Below, piece after piece: positions 32,368-42,665 of a stretch of DNA of 64,000 bases. The first letter of the stretch is position 1. Each line of letters starts with the position of its first letter. A program made the position numbers and the translations under genes. The notes below the pieces were generated by a model. The model was given only the letters and a program-made list of their open reading frames with translations. It searched no databases and was not told where the DNA came from. This DNA comes from Orobanche coerulescens (lineage: Eukaryota > Streptophyta > Magnoliopsida > Lamiales > Orobanchaceae): the NCBI GenBank assembly GCA_033398695.1, contig CM065804.1, positions 6,929,001-6,993,000 on the forward strand. Reading direction: 5' to 3'.

Positions 32368-33905
32368 TGACCGCTACTGTCGTGACGCGCAAAATTAGTT
32401 ATTTATATTTTCCTTGGCTTACTTCTACTAACTAGTAGTATCGGCAAGTAAGGGTCGATCCACTGAGAACGGTAAATCAATTATACTAATTAAGGATTGA
32501 ATACTTTTAGCAATTAAAAATAAAATAAAAACGAGGGGGATTTAGCTTTCTAATCTTAACTAAAATAATTTATGAAAATAAATTATTATAAAATAAAATA
32601 AGCAAAGGGAATAAAATACGGAAATATCAATTAAATGAAAAATCTAGTCCTCAGCTCCGTTATCCACCGTTTCGAATTAATTCAAGTTTCAATGCAGCGC
32701 TTATTCCGTCTCTAATCTCATGAACTCCTATTCCGAAGCCAACAACAAGCTCTGTTGACCCCAATTATTTCTTAAGTTTATTCAATTAAAACAAGCTCTT
32801 TAATTGAACCTATCTATACGGTGGATTCAAAACAAGCTCTTCAAATCTCGCTCGCTAGATGCATTAAAAACCAAAATAATGGAATAGGCAAGATATTAAG
32901 TTCATAAGCTCGACTTAAGGGATCTCGATTTTGTGTTACTCAATCGGGAAAAATCAATTGTTTGCTACTTGTGAAATTAAAATTGCAACAATTACGGATT
33001 ACAACTCAATTTCTAGCATAAGACATAAAACTCCTAATCTAGTTGGCCAAACCAAATCAAGAAATTAAATGGCATAATCGTGAATTCAATAACACAAAAA
33101 TAATTCAAGAGAATTCGAGTTGAGAATACGTCATGGATTAAAACATGAATAATTCGAATACGGTTTCAAACTTCGCTAAGAACTAGAATAGAAATTTAGC
33201 CGGACATGTTGGCTTTAGAAAACAGCAAATTAAAGATAGACATGAGAAGAAAGAAATTCAAACGGTATAGTCTTCTTCTTCCACGTCGGAATTGGCTCGG
33301 TTGCTCCGGCGAAAAATTGGTTCGGTCCTCCCTTGTAATTCCTTTTGCTCCAGCCGTGAAAAGTGGTCCTTAGAATTCTGCTCCTCCGTGAATTTTCTGT
33401 TTTAGAAGATGATTTTTATTCCAGCCCTCCTCCTCTTTATAATTATTCCTTATCTCAAAACTTCCTTGTTTAATTAGGACTCTTTCCTTCTTGAGTTTAA
33501 TTTTCCTTGGATTCTTTCTTCCCAAATCTATTCCAATTCCTTTTCCCAGCATATGGACTGATTTATTGCCTTGTGGAACTGATTGGGCGATTTTTGAGTC
33601 GCTTGGGCCCCAATTAAGGTTATTTTCGTAACAGATCGCACTCCGGCCGACATCGGGCCACCCAAAGGTCGCATGGGATTTTCTTTATTTAAGCCCAAAT
33701 CACCTTGGCTTGCTCCGTTTGATGATCCAATTTATTCCTTAAGCTTAAAAACTCCATCAAACACCTAAATTAAACAACAAATTGCCAAGTGAAGTAAATT
33801 GCATCCAAAATATAAATATATGGAAAATACCCAAGTGTGCCAACATAAAATCCATTAAATCCTTATAATTAACAATGATTTTAGCACACTATTTTCGTTC
33901 TATCA
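32368..33905 (-). repeat. Element C 5' LTR
   Basis: This is the partner of 21948-23497. Differences are few and cluster in a GC-rich patch (33630-33680), with scattered short deletions in the first 250 bp. It ends TTCTATCA at 33905, followed by the target duplication ggtat and the last four bases of element A's LTR. Confidence 0.9.
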
Positions 33906-33914
33906 GGTATTACA

Positions 33915-33927
33915 TTCTACCCTCCTT
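33915..33927 (-). promoter_or_regulatory. Element A polypurine tract
   Basis: On the - strand aaggagggtagaa immediately precedes the LTR start tgtaatacccg. The same tract precedes element B's 3' LTR at 48067-48079. Upstream, gtttcgggacgaaac is shared by both elements. Confidence 0.8.
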
Positions 33928-35649
33928 AAAAGAAGTTTCGTCCCGAAACTTAAAATAAGTAGGGAGAAGCAATATCCCCTGCCAGGAAAACTCGACGAGA
34001 TACACAAAAACCGTAAACTCGCGCCCGACGGCGAAACGTTACAAGCAACGCAAAGGAATATACGGCGTGAAAACACGCTCCACGACTACTAACACAACGC
34101 CACCGGTAGAGACATGATAAAATCAACAAGTGACAAGTGTCATCAAACAGATAATACAATCAAGTCGATTATCCGAACAATCGCAAAACACAACGAACGA
34201 AAATCAATATGATTGACCAACCTAACGGTACATCAATCAACACGCGAGCCAATCGCTGAACAAATACGGAATTCCACCACCCAAGGGTTGGAAGATCGAA
34301 AACGAGACTAATTTCCCGAACATGAGGAAATTAGGAAGGAGTCTTGAACGTTCAACAATCACGAAACGAGATCAACAAAAACTGAACAATCAAACGATCG
34401 AACCACAACGATCGGGACAACAAAAAGCGAACACTCATGTTCGAATCACGAAGAACAATAAAATTCAACAACAATTCCAAGGTTCGCATCTCGACTCGAG
34501 ACAATATATATAATCCAGTGAAAACAACAAGATGTTCATTCACATAAGATCCACCGGAAAGGGAATAACGATTGAAAAGCCACAACGACCGACGAGTTAT
34601 TCTGAAACAATACTACCCTCGTTCGATCAACCAAAGCAAAGGATAGGGAAAGTTCAGAAATGTTAACGAGCATAAACGAGTCGATAGAGTCGAAAATGCA
34701 GAAGTTCAAACTCCGATCCACTTCGAATAAAAGAACGAGTAGAACCAAAAGATGTTACTTCCGAACAAGGTTCACAAGAATCGAACCGAATTCGGGAAAG
34801 TCACAGCGATAACCAGATCGACCCAAAACAAGATTACAGCTCGTTCGAACGATGAAACCAAGGTACAGAACAAGTTCAGAAGGTATCAATGAACACGAGC
34901 GAATCGATGGACTGGAGAAAGAGAAAATATAGAAGTCAAAATAGTACGGGTATTACCTTTGACCTCGCCCCCGAAACTCACAACAACGGAACCAAGGTAA
35001 CAATACAACAAGCAACCGACAGAACGCGGAACAATCACCGATGCACATAATCATACCAACCCAAGCTCTAACAGCTCGCATATATGCGATAACGCATAAA
35101 TCGCTACGAGGCGACAACATCCAATACCAACATCACACCCCTCACAGAGGCTACCACGACAACTGTGTGGCGAACGACACAACGCTCACACCACCAATTC
35201 AATTACAACTCGGGGGTTAACACCCTAACGAGAGTACGAATATCACACACATATTCCCGGACCGCAAATAGGAATGATAGGTTTTGAAAACGAAAACCAC
35301 CTTTTGAAAATAATTTGCAAGCACCAGTTGATCTTGAGTATCATATATCAAAAAGTAGTACAAACATCGTCATCGAGACTTTTTTTTTTATAAAAAAAAA
35401 ATCATCTTGCGTTTGATAAAAAAAAATGAAGACACCTTTCTTTAAATTAAAACTTTTCAGCAATATTCGACCTTCCGGTCTAAGCGAATGCGTTTCTAAA
35501 TCATTAGAAATATCTCAAAATATTTTGATCCTCAAAGTAGAATAATTTTGAAACATAGCGTGGCGCTAGTAGGTATCTTGAGAACACTGTGAGAAAATAA
35601 TTCATTTTAAAAGTACGTCTCGAGGTTTATTTTCTACGATACTCAAGGT

Positions 35650-36400
35650 TTTTCAGAAGTACAATAGGCCAAAATGCCCAGAATTCGCACGAATCAACAC
35701 TCATTTAAACACATCATATCACACGCATCAAATCGTTCAAAATCACGACAGTGATATACAATCCCTAGGAAATGTTTAACAACATCGTTAAAACAACAAT
35801 CGGTTTATCAAAACCGGATGGAGAACGACATCAAGAACAAAACTCTAAAAAGTCAACTCTAGGGATTCAAGAAAAATACCTAGATTTGGCGAAGAACAAT
35901 GGATTAGATGATGTTAAAAATTATCTAGGATACTCCAAAACACCTTTGGATGGAAGAAAAATGAGCCCCGATGCGAACCCTAGTCGCTACATCTCAATCT
36001 CATGGAGGAAGAAGAAAAATGAAGAAAAATGCAACTTCTAGACTGGTGTCCAGTATTTATACTGGACACAATTAGCGTGCGCTAATCATTAAGGTTAGCG
36101 TGCGCTATCACGGCACCAAACAAAACCCCTGACCAAAAATACATTGTTAGCGTGCGCTAACCCCAAGTGTTAGCGTGCACTAACAAGAACTTCAGACCCA
36201 GTCCAGTAGCTCCTGGACTGCCCTGAACTACCAGGTAGCGGGCGTTATCCTCCCCTTAGCGTGCTACCAACACACTCTCGCGCGCGCTACCCGTAAAGCG
36301 TAGCGTGCGCTAACGACTCACAGAGACAACAACAGAACATATCAGAAAAATTACATGCCGTAAACCCTTCTCACAAGGATTTACCAGGCTAAGCACGATT
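35650..36400 (-). repeat. LTR-like module inside element A
   Basis: On the - strand this segment has an array of ttagcgtgcgctaa palindromes (36072-36085, 36095-36108, 36147-36160, 36170-36183, 36300-36313). Next comes a TATA-like ccagtataaatactgg (36050-36065), then a downstream region resembling element B's LTR (ttaatccattgttctt-like, gatgttgttaaacat, ggattgtatat). It looks like part of a B-type LTR (U3-R) embedded in A's internal region, without clear TG...CA ends. Confidence 0.6.
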
Positions 36401-37979
36401 TCCCACGTCATTTCGAAAATGCTAAAAAGACCAATGACGGTAATATTTTCCAAAACTCACAAACTCATTTGTCAAACTGTCATAAAATGTTCAAGGCCAA
36501 AATGCCAAAACTTGATTTAGGGAATCGGTTTTTACGAAATAAAACTCAGTTTGCAAAATACCGAAAGCCATTTTGAAAGAACTCACGCAGCGGATAAAAT
36601 GTGGCCCGAAAATACATCGGCAGCGACGACACTCCTCGTATAAACCAAATACGTGAGTCGAATAAACACATATCGTGAAATCAAAATCCACAGAAGGATT
36701 CCATCATTTAACAACTAATCAAACAAATAACTCGTGTCACACGAGGCACAACACAAAGAAGGGGGGTTAACATCCATAGGTCGCACGTAAGTGACGATCG
36801 CCCCTCGATACTAATCACGACCACTGATCTCAAACGACGCGTCGCGATGCGACTAAGTCAGACAAAATCCGACGAGACAAAACTCAACAAAACAACTTGA
36901 CTCGACATCCTAGGTTTCCCCAAGCTAATCTGATTTTTAAAATCGTATACTCTAGTTATTCAAAAATAAAACCGATAGGTTAAAAATCGTTTTCAAGACC
37001 CTTTCAGATACGACAAGGGTTTAACAGCGGTAGCCTTTTATAAAATGTCCTAAACACTTTTACACACGACTTTTAAATACCAACACAAGGTTTAATTTGG
37101 AAATACAAGGCTGGATCGCCCAAATTCATGTCACTTTTCAAAAACCCACAATACGATCAAGTCTAAGAAATTTTCAAGCATGCACGCCACATGTATTATT
37201 ATTAATAGAAACACATTGGTTGTAAATATTAATATTTAGCCAAGTACCATCAATTCCCGAACACACGCATATACGGCATTCAAAAATCACCAGTTCAACA
37301 AGAGCAACTCGGAAACACTAATTCCAAGCATATGTCAAACTTATCTCTTCAAGTTTAACAGCATAACTAATGAACATCGATTCGAACACATGTCGAAACC
37401 ATCTAGGTGAGTTTCTCAACAAACTCTGCCATCGACACCTTTCCCGGAACATATCAATGTTCAAAACATTCACATCATACTGCACCCCTCGGTGTCCAAA
37501 CCATCAGTACGTTCGGCTCAACATACATTTAGTATATCGCAATTATCAAAAACAAATTCCATCATACAACAAAAGACTAGAGAGTCAAGCCCTCTCACAA
37601 TATACCACGGAGCAATTCTCGAATCTTTAGATTACCAATGATCCCACCAACACTAGGAATTTTAGCGATGGGAGGCTCACAAGACGACAAACGGTCAAGC
37701 CCAGTACGGCGCACGAACTCCAGAGAGATAAAGGACTGCACAATACTAGAATCAAAAGTACACGAACCAGATGGATCGAAAAATAACTCGATGATAAGTA
37801 CGAGAGAGACAATCACAGTTCAAGAAGTGGAAATACAATACGAGAAAACAAGAGGATCGAGTAAGGAAAACTTACAAGCACTGGATGTACTGAGATGTCG
37901 GCAGCGGTGTGACAATGTGCAAAACAAAACGCAAATAGACCCAAATTAACCGACAAGCATAGGTATCCATAAACCTAGA

Positions 37980-37991
37980 GCTCCGATACCA
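37980..37991 (-). promoter_or_regulatory. Element A primer-binding site (initiator Met tRNA)
   Basis: On the - strand tggtatcggagc lies five bases inside the 5' LTR. It matches the usual initiator-Met primer site tggtatcagagc with one change. Element B has the identical 12 bases. Confidence 0.8.
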
Positions 37992-37996
37992 TTTTA

Positions 37997-40075
37997 TGTA
38001 ACACCCCAAGATATTCAGAGTTTATTACAGCGCTGTGGACCCCTACATGGGACCCACCAGGCTAACACAAGAAAACACCACTCGACTAACCGTCTCGGTT
38101 AGCAAGGAAACAATTGTTAACAACAAGAACATAAAACAACACGTCCGGTACAACCGGCATAATAAACATCAACCGACAAATACAGTAACTCCAACGAAGA
38201 CCAATCACAATCTGAAAGGAAAAGCCTAAGTACTCGCGAGTACAATCTATAAGTTTACAATTTGGAAAACATCCACATCAAAAGAGACAGTAGGAAATAA
38301 CAAGACTCAATTGTACATGTCAACAACCTTGGCCGACATCCTCGTACCATCCCAGCGCCCGCTCGTCTGGCTGAACATAACCTGAAATCCATAACAAGAA
38401 TTTCCCCACAACGGGTCCCCAGAGGGGTTAGCATTTACAAGTAATCAAGGCAAACCAATCGCTTACACATTTCATAGTACATGCACCAAAATCAATTTCA
38501 AAAGTCAAAACCAGACATGTCTTTTCCGGAAAACAAACAGTCAAACAATTAATTTGCCTAGGACCAGGATGCCACCATGAATCCCACCCGAGGCCTCTAA
38601 GGACCCTCCCGAGTTGGCCACTTTATAAAATAAATCACGCACAGGCATCGCCTAGGACCAAGACGCCAACATGAATCCCACCCGAGGCCTCTAAGGACCC
38701 TCCCGAGCTGGCTAGCGAAACAAACTCGTGAATCCAGAGTGAAGTCATAGATTCCCCCGAGGCCCCGTCGGACCCTCCCAGGGTGAGTATAGCACACACA
38801 AAATACATTACCATTTCATGTTAAGCATAAAGGTTTCCAAGAATACATGCCTTGAATAATTGACGACGCAACGAACGGAAAGGAAAGTCACCAACGAACG
38901 TTAGGCACCAACGAAACCGAACCTAACGATTCGAAGAATACAATCACAACCATTTCTAAATGAATACGGAATTGGAATACACACGAAAACCCGCCTACGA
39001 TTCATGTATATTCGTAACAACGAGGGCGGACCACAACCAAACCCTCTCGATTCCGTAAAAACCACGAAATATACCATGAATCCGTAGGGAAACTAAGAAT
39101 ACCAACAAGATTAATCATATACATCATGAATTAATCAACAAAACGGAACGAATCGGACAAAAACACGAAAACCCCCAATTTTACCAAAAGTAGGGTTCTA
39201 AAGATCTAACCTTGATTCGCTGGATCAAGGGATGATATCGGACGGATGATTGATGATATAACCTCAAGAACTTCATGAATTTGTTGTTAAACAACATGGC
39301 TTCAAGATTAGAACACGCCCAGCCGCGGGAGAGGAGAAGAAGAAGGCGAAGAATGGCGAGAAAAATGACTGCAGGGCCTTATATATGCTGACTGCCGGCC
39401 GGGTTACGTACGTAACTGGCCAAGGCTTACGTACGTAACCGAGTCACTGCCCCAAAACTGCCGGCCCGTTACGTACGTAACCGGCCAGGGCCTTACGTAC
39501 GTAACTGCCGAGCACTAACGCACGTTACTCGGCCAGGGCTGGCCTGGCCCCAGCATGCCCGACCATGACTCGGCCGGGACCAACTCCGACGGCCCGAACA
39601 ACCCCGAAACCCGAACCTGAATACGAAGCGAAGATACGGTTACGAAGAACTCGCAAAGACGAATCCGAGCACTAAGAGAACACACGATTCCGACCACCCG
39701 AAGGCTCGAAATTCGACAACGGAAAGTAATTACCCCAAACTTTGGGAAATTACGAAAATGGCCCAAAACGTCCGAAAATCACGATACGTGATCGAATAAC
39801 CAAACCGAAGTCCACAACACGTATAACAAAGTTAAACGAACTTACGGGAAACTCGAAACAGTAGTTTCGACCGAGATTCGCAAGAATCGAACTCAAGTGC
39901 GGAAAAGTCGCTAAAAAGCACGGAACTCAACAAAACGACACCGAAACGAACTCGGATGTCAAAAAGTGTAGAATTAATAATTCTCAAAATAATGAAACGG
40001 TCATGAGCGAGTCATCAAAATGGACTTCCGCCGAAAAAAAGGAAATTACCGAAAATCGAAATTACGGGTATTACA
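37997..40075 (-). repeat. Element A 5' LTR
   Basis: The 2079-bp LTR starts TGTAACACCCC and ends GGGTATTACA. It includes the 94-bp tandem duplication (38556, 38650), TATA-like ttatatat at about 39379-39386, and four perfect ttacgtacgtaa palindromes (39404-39415, 39427-39438, 39469-39480, 39493-39504) just upstream of the TATA box. Confidence 0.85.
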
Positions 40076-40080
40076 TTTTC

Positions 40081-40591
40081 TTTGTTACCTGCATAGTCAA
40101 AACACATGCAACTCGTTCAAGAAAATATTCATTTATACTCGAGAAACATATGTATGGCCAAAAGAGATGAACCACCTGTCGATACTCTCACCTTCCCCAT
40201 TAGAGAAACATATATATTAGCAAAACAAGGAAAGCTTGGAACAAGCGGCTTTAATGTGGTACGTGGGCAAGCAAATGCCATAACACCGTGCCAGACCATG
40301 ATGTGGCGTGTGTATTTTTCCAGCTCGGTAGGAGGGTCTGGTTCGTTGACCGAGATGAACAGTCACACCGTGCCACATCATACTGTGGCACAATGTTATG
40401 GCGCCCTAGGGCGTATATAATTCCAGGAAGGTTCACACACTAACCTTATAAGTCCATTTGTGCCCCGTTAAATCTCTTTTCCCCTCATTAAGACCGTCGA
40501 GTAAAACACCACGAACACCATGTAACCTTGTTTCAAAATGCGGACCGATATTCTAAGCTCGTGGACAAGGAAAGATTTCTAAGTTAGTATC
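40081..40591. other. Spacer between elements A and F
   Basis: This is the right-hand continuation of the DNA into which A inserted. The + strand frame at 40106-40420 has no recognisable residues and overlaps a foldback repeat, so it is not called as a gene. Confidence 0.4.
40262..40411. repeat. Foldback repeat (small MITE)
   Basis: Arms at 40277-40307 (gccataacaccgtgcca...) and 40372-40402 (...tggcacaatgttatggc) are imperfect inverted repeats of 31 bp around a 64-bp loop. Outer flanks gtgggc and gccctagggc suggest slightly longer ends. No target duplication was recognised. Confidence 0.6.
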
Positions 40592-42173
40592 TGACACGTT
40601 CTTAGTGTAACTATCGCAAGTGCACGATATCGTATCAAGTAGTAAAGTGGTCTTTTTGAGTCCGGTTTATCGATCCCACGAGGAAGTTTGGTTATAATTT
40701 GAATTATACACTATTAGTCTATTTTTATAGATACTAAGATGAGTGAAACACACAATTAAAAAGTTTGGTTTAATAATTGCAAAGAAAATGCAATAATAGT
40801 TCTAATATTTTAAGGAAATAAAAAGATTTCAATAATAATAATAGATTGATTAATGATAAAATGAAATAGTTGGGATTACAAACTTAGTTCGTCATTAGTT
40901 ATAGAAGATGTATAGGAGATCATAAGATGAATTTACTTATTATGTTGTGTAGATTCGATTTTCCTTAAAAAGACGGTTTCTCTTTCGAACTATAAAACGC
41001 CCCTTACATATTGAATCAATCCACTATATTTCTATGTTGATTGGCTTCAATACATAGCATTATGATTTATGAAAATAACTCAAATAATCATCTAAGGTCT
41101 AGAGGTATATTTCTATCCCCTAGAACAACTTAGAGTGAAGATCATTTGATCTAATCAAACATATTTTCTTTCGAAACATATGAAGACCATAAATATCGTC
41201 ATTTATTGGCCAAATAAATAAAGATTGTTAAAACAATGAAAATCACACACAATAATAAGTAATTCACAATAGATCTTTATACAAACTTAAATAACATGAC
41301 TAACCTTGTTTATAATCCCAACTAAAGGTAACTTAGCCCATGAAGGGTTTAATATACATAATACAAGCTTTGGTGGTCATTATTAGTTGAATCAAGAGAA
41401 AGAATTGATCATATCTCCCTTAGTAGATAAAGGAGATAGAAGCAATAAACTCTCTGAACAACATATGCTATACCACACTTACAAAAATCACTTAAGAACA
41501 CAAGTGTGTTCTTCACACAAAAAGAAAAGTTTACAAAAAATGGAAAATGATAAGATGAATGATGAATGATGAAGGATCTAAGGGGTCTATTTATACACCT
41601 AAAGTCATCTAATAGCTCCAAAACTCCAGCATTATTACAATAGATCGGATCAATGCCAGCCATCCCCTCAATAATACACAAAAAGTATAAAAAAATAGAC
41701 AAATCATAACAATCTGTCAAGAGTTACGACCGTAACATTAAGGAGTTACGGCCGTAACATGGATGACATACGGCCGTAACATTCTGTAGTTACGGCCGTA
41801 ACTTGGCTTCGTAAATTTGCTCACTGGATGCTTTGATAGTTACGTTTTTAGCCCAGAATTTCTCAGACTTTGCGTTTTTGCCCCAAATCTTCTTCGGATG
41901 ATAACTTTTGATATATAACTCTGATTTTGAATCCTAAAGACCGACCAGATCGGAAAGCCCTACAACATGAATATATCAAAATTCAACAAAGAGAATATTT
42001 AATAAACATGTTATTTCTTGAGTAAATCAGTTATTTAATCCGATCATCATCCGATAAAAATAAAATTATTAAAAACCAATTAAGTAAAAGCAAAAAACGA
42101 GTAGACTAGCTCAATTATGGGTGAATTTTATCGATACAAACCATGGATAAGTGTACAAAACTGACACTTATCA
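40592..42173 (-). repeat. Element F 3' LTR
   Basis: The 1582-bp LTR-like segment starts TGACACGTTC and ends GACACTTATCA (+ strand), followed at once by a polypurine tract complement. On the - strand it has tgtataaatag (TATA, about 41586-41596). Four palindromes of ttacggccgtaa type (41724-41735, 41746-41757, 41768-41779, 41790-41801) lie about 130 bp upstream of that box. The partner LTR is outside the window, so the ends rest on the TG/CA bases and the polypurine tract. Confidence 0.65.
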
Positions 42174-42665
42174 CACCCCCAAACTTGAATTCTTGCTAGT
42201 CCCGAGCAAGACTCTTTATTATTCATGCTCCAAAAATAAAAATAAGAAAAATTAATACACACATAAATTAAAATATAAAAAGAGAAAAGGAGATCAAAAT
42301 GCCATTAATACACAACAACCAGCTTTATACAGTAGATATAAATGAATCAAGATTCAAAATAAATCTACTAATGTTTCTGAAGTTAAAACACGGTTTTTAT
42401 TTTGTAATTCCAAATTCAAGATTTTCCCCCAAAAGGTTGATTATTTCTTTCCCACCCGTGATACACACATCTCCCTTTAATGGTTGCTCTCGACCACTCA
42501 TTTATTTTTCGACTCAATATGAAGAAGAATTTCATTGGCGTCATCAAATATTGTGATTTTTCACGAAATTGAGTGTATTGAAATTCAGCCGCTAATTAAT
42601 TCAAATCTGCTCATAAACTACATTCCTTAGTGATAGCTTTCACACCGTTATTTGCTAACGTGTAA
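42174..42665 (-). other. Element F 3' untranslated region and polypurine tract
   Basis: It begins with the polypurine tract (- strand aattcaagtttgggggtg). The rest is AT-rich and non-coding. The repeat gctttcacaccgttatttgc starts at about 42636. Element B then interrupts, and F resumes at 51193. Confidence 0.6.

Larger units (their letters stand above)
21948..33905 (-). mobile_element. Element C: full-length Athila-type Ty3/gypsy element
   Basis: The 11,958-bp element is bounded by exact 5-bp target duplication ggtat (21943-21947 and 33906-33910). Its LTRs are 21948-23497 (3', 1550 bp) and 32368-33905 (5', 1538 bp). Internal order on the - strand is primer site, gag, protease, reverse transcriptase, RNase H, integrase, env-like ORF, polypurine tract. 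Protein motifs place it in the Athila lineage. Coding is broken by many small indels. It landed inside element A's 3' LTR, so it is younger than A. Confidence 0.9.
33911..37996 (-). other. Element A internal region, non-coding
   Basis: The last four LTR bases (33911-33914) are followed by the polypurine tract (33915-33927) and 4 kb without any frame longer than about 100 codons and none with recognisable residues. On the - strand the parts near both ends align by eye with element B's internal region (gtcgtgattagtatcg, tgtgttgtgcctcgtgtgac, ggcattttggcc). The middle, about 35650-36400, is an extra LTR-like module. Confidence 0.7.
19876..40075 (-). mobile_element. Element A: large non-coding LTR retrotransposon
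   Basis: Exact 5-bp target duplication ttttc (19871-19875, 40076-40080) flanks LTRs that start TGTAAC/end TTACA on the + strand. The 3' LTR is 19876-21947 plus 33911-33914, split by element C. The 5' LTR is 37997-40075. The 4.1-kb internal region (33915-37996) has a primer site for initiator-Met tRNA and a polypurine tract next to a gtttcgggacgaaac stretch, as at the 3' end of chromovirus pol. It has no gag or pol frame. This fits a large retrotransposon derivative (LARD) mobilised by a chromovirus, related to element B. Confidence 0.85.

Noticed and set aside
36060..36320. CRISPR-like appearance of repeated ttagcgtgcgctaa words
   Set aside because: The words are palindromic with irregular spacing, in plant retrotransposon DNA without cas genes.
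40106..40420. 104-codon + strand frame between elements A and F
   Set aside because: It overlaps the foldback repeat and has no recognisable domain or splice context.
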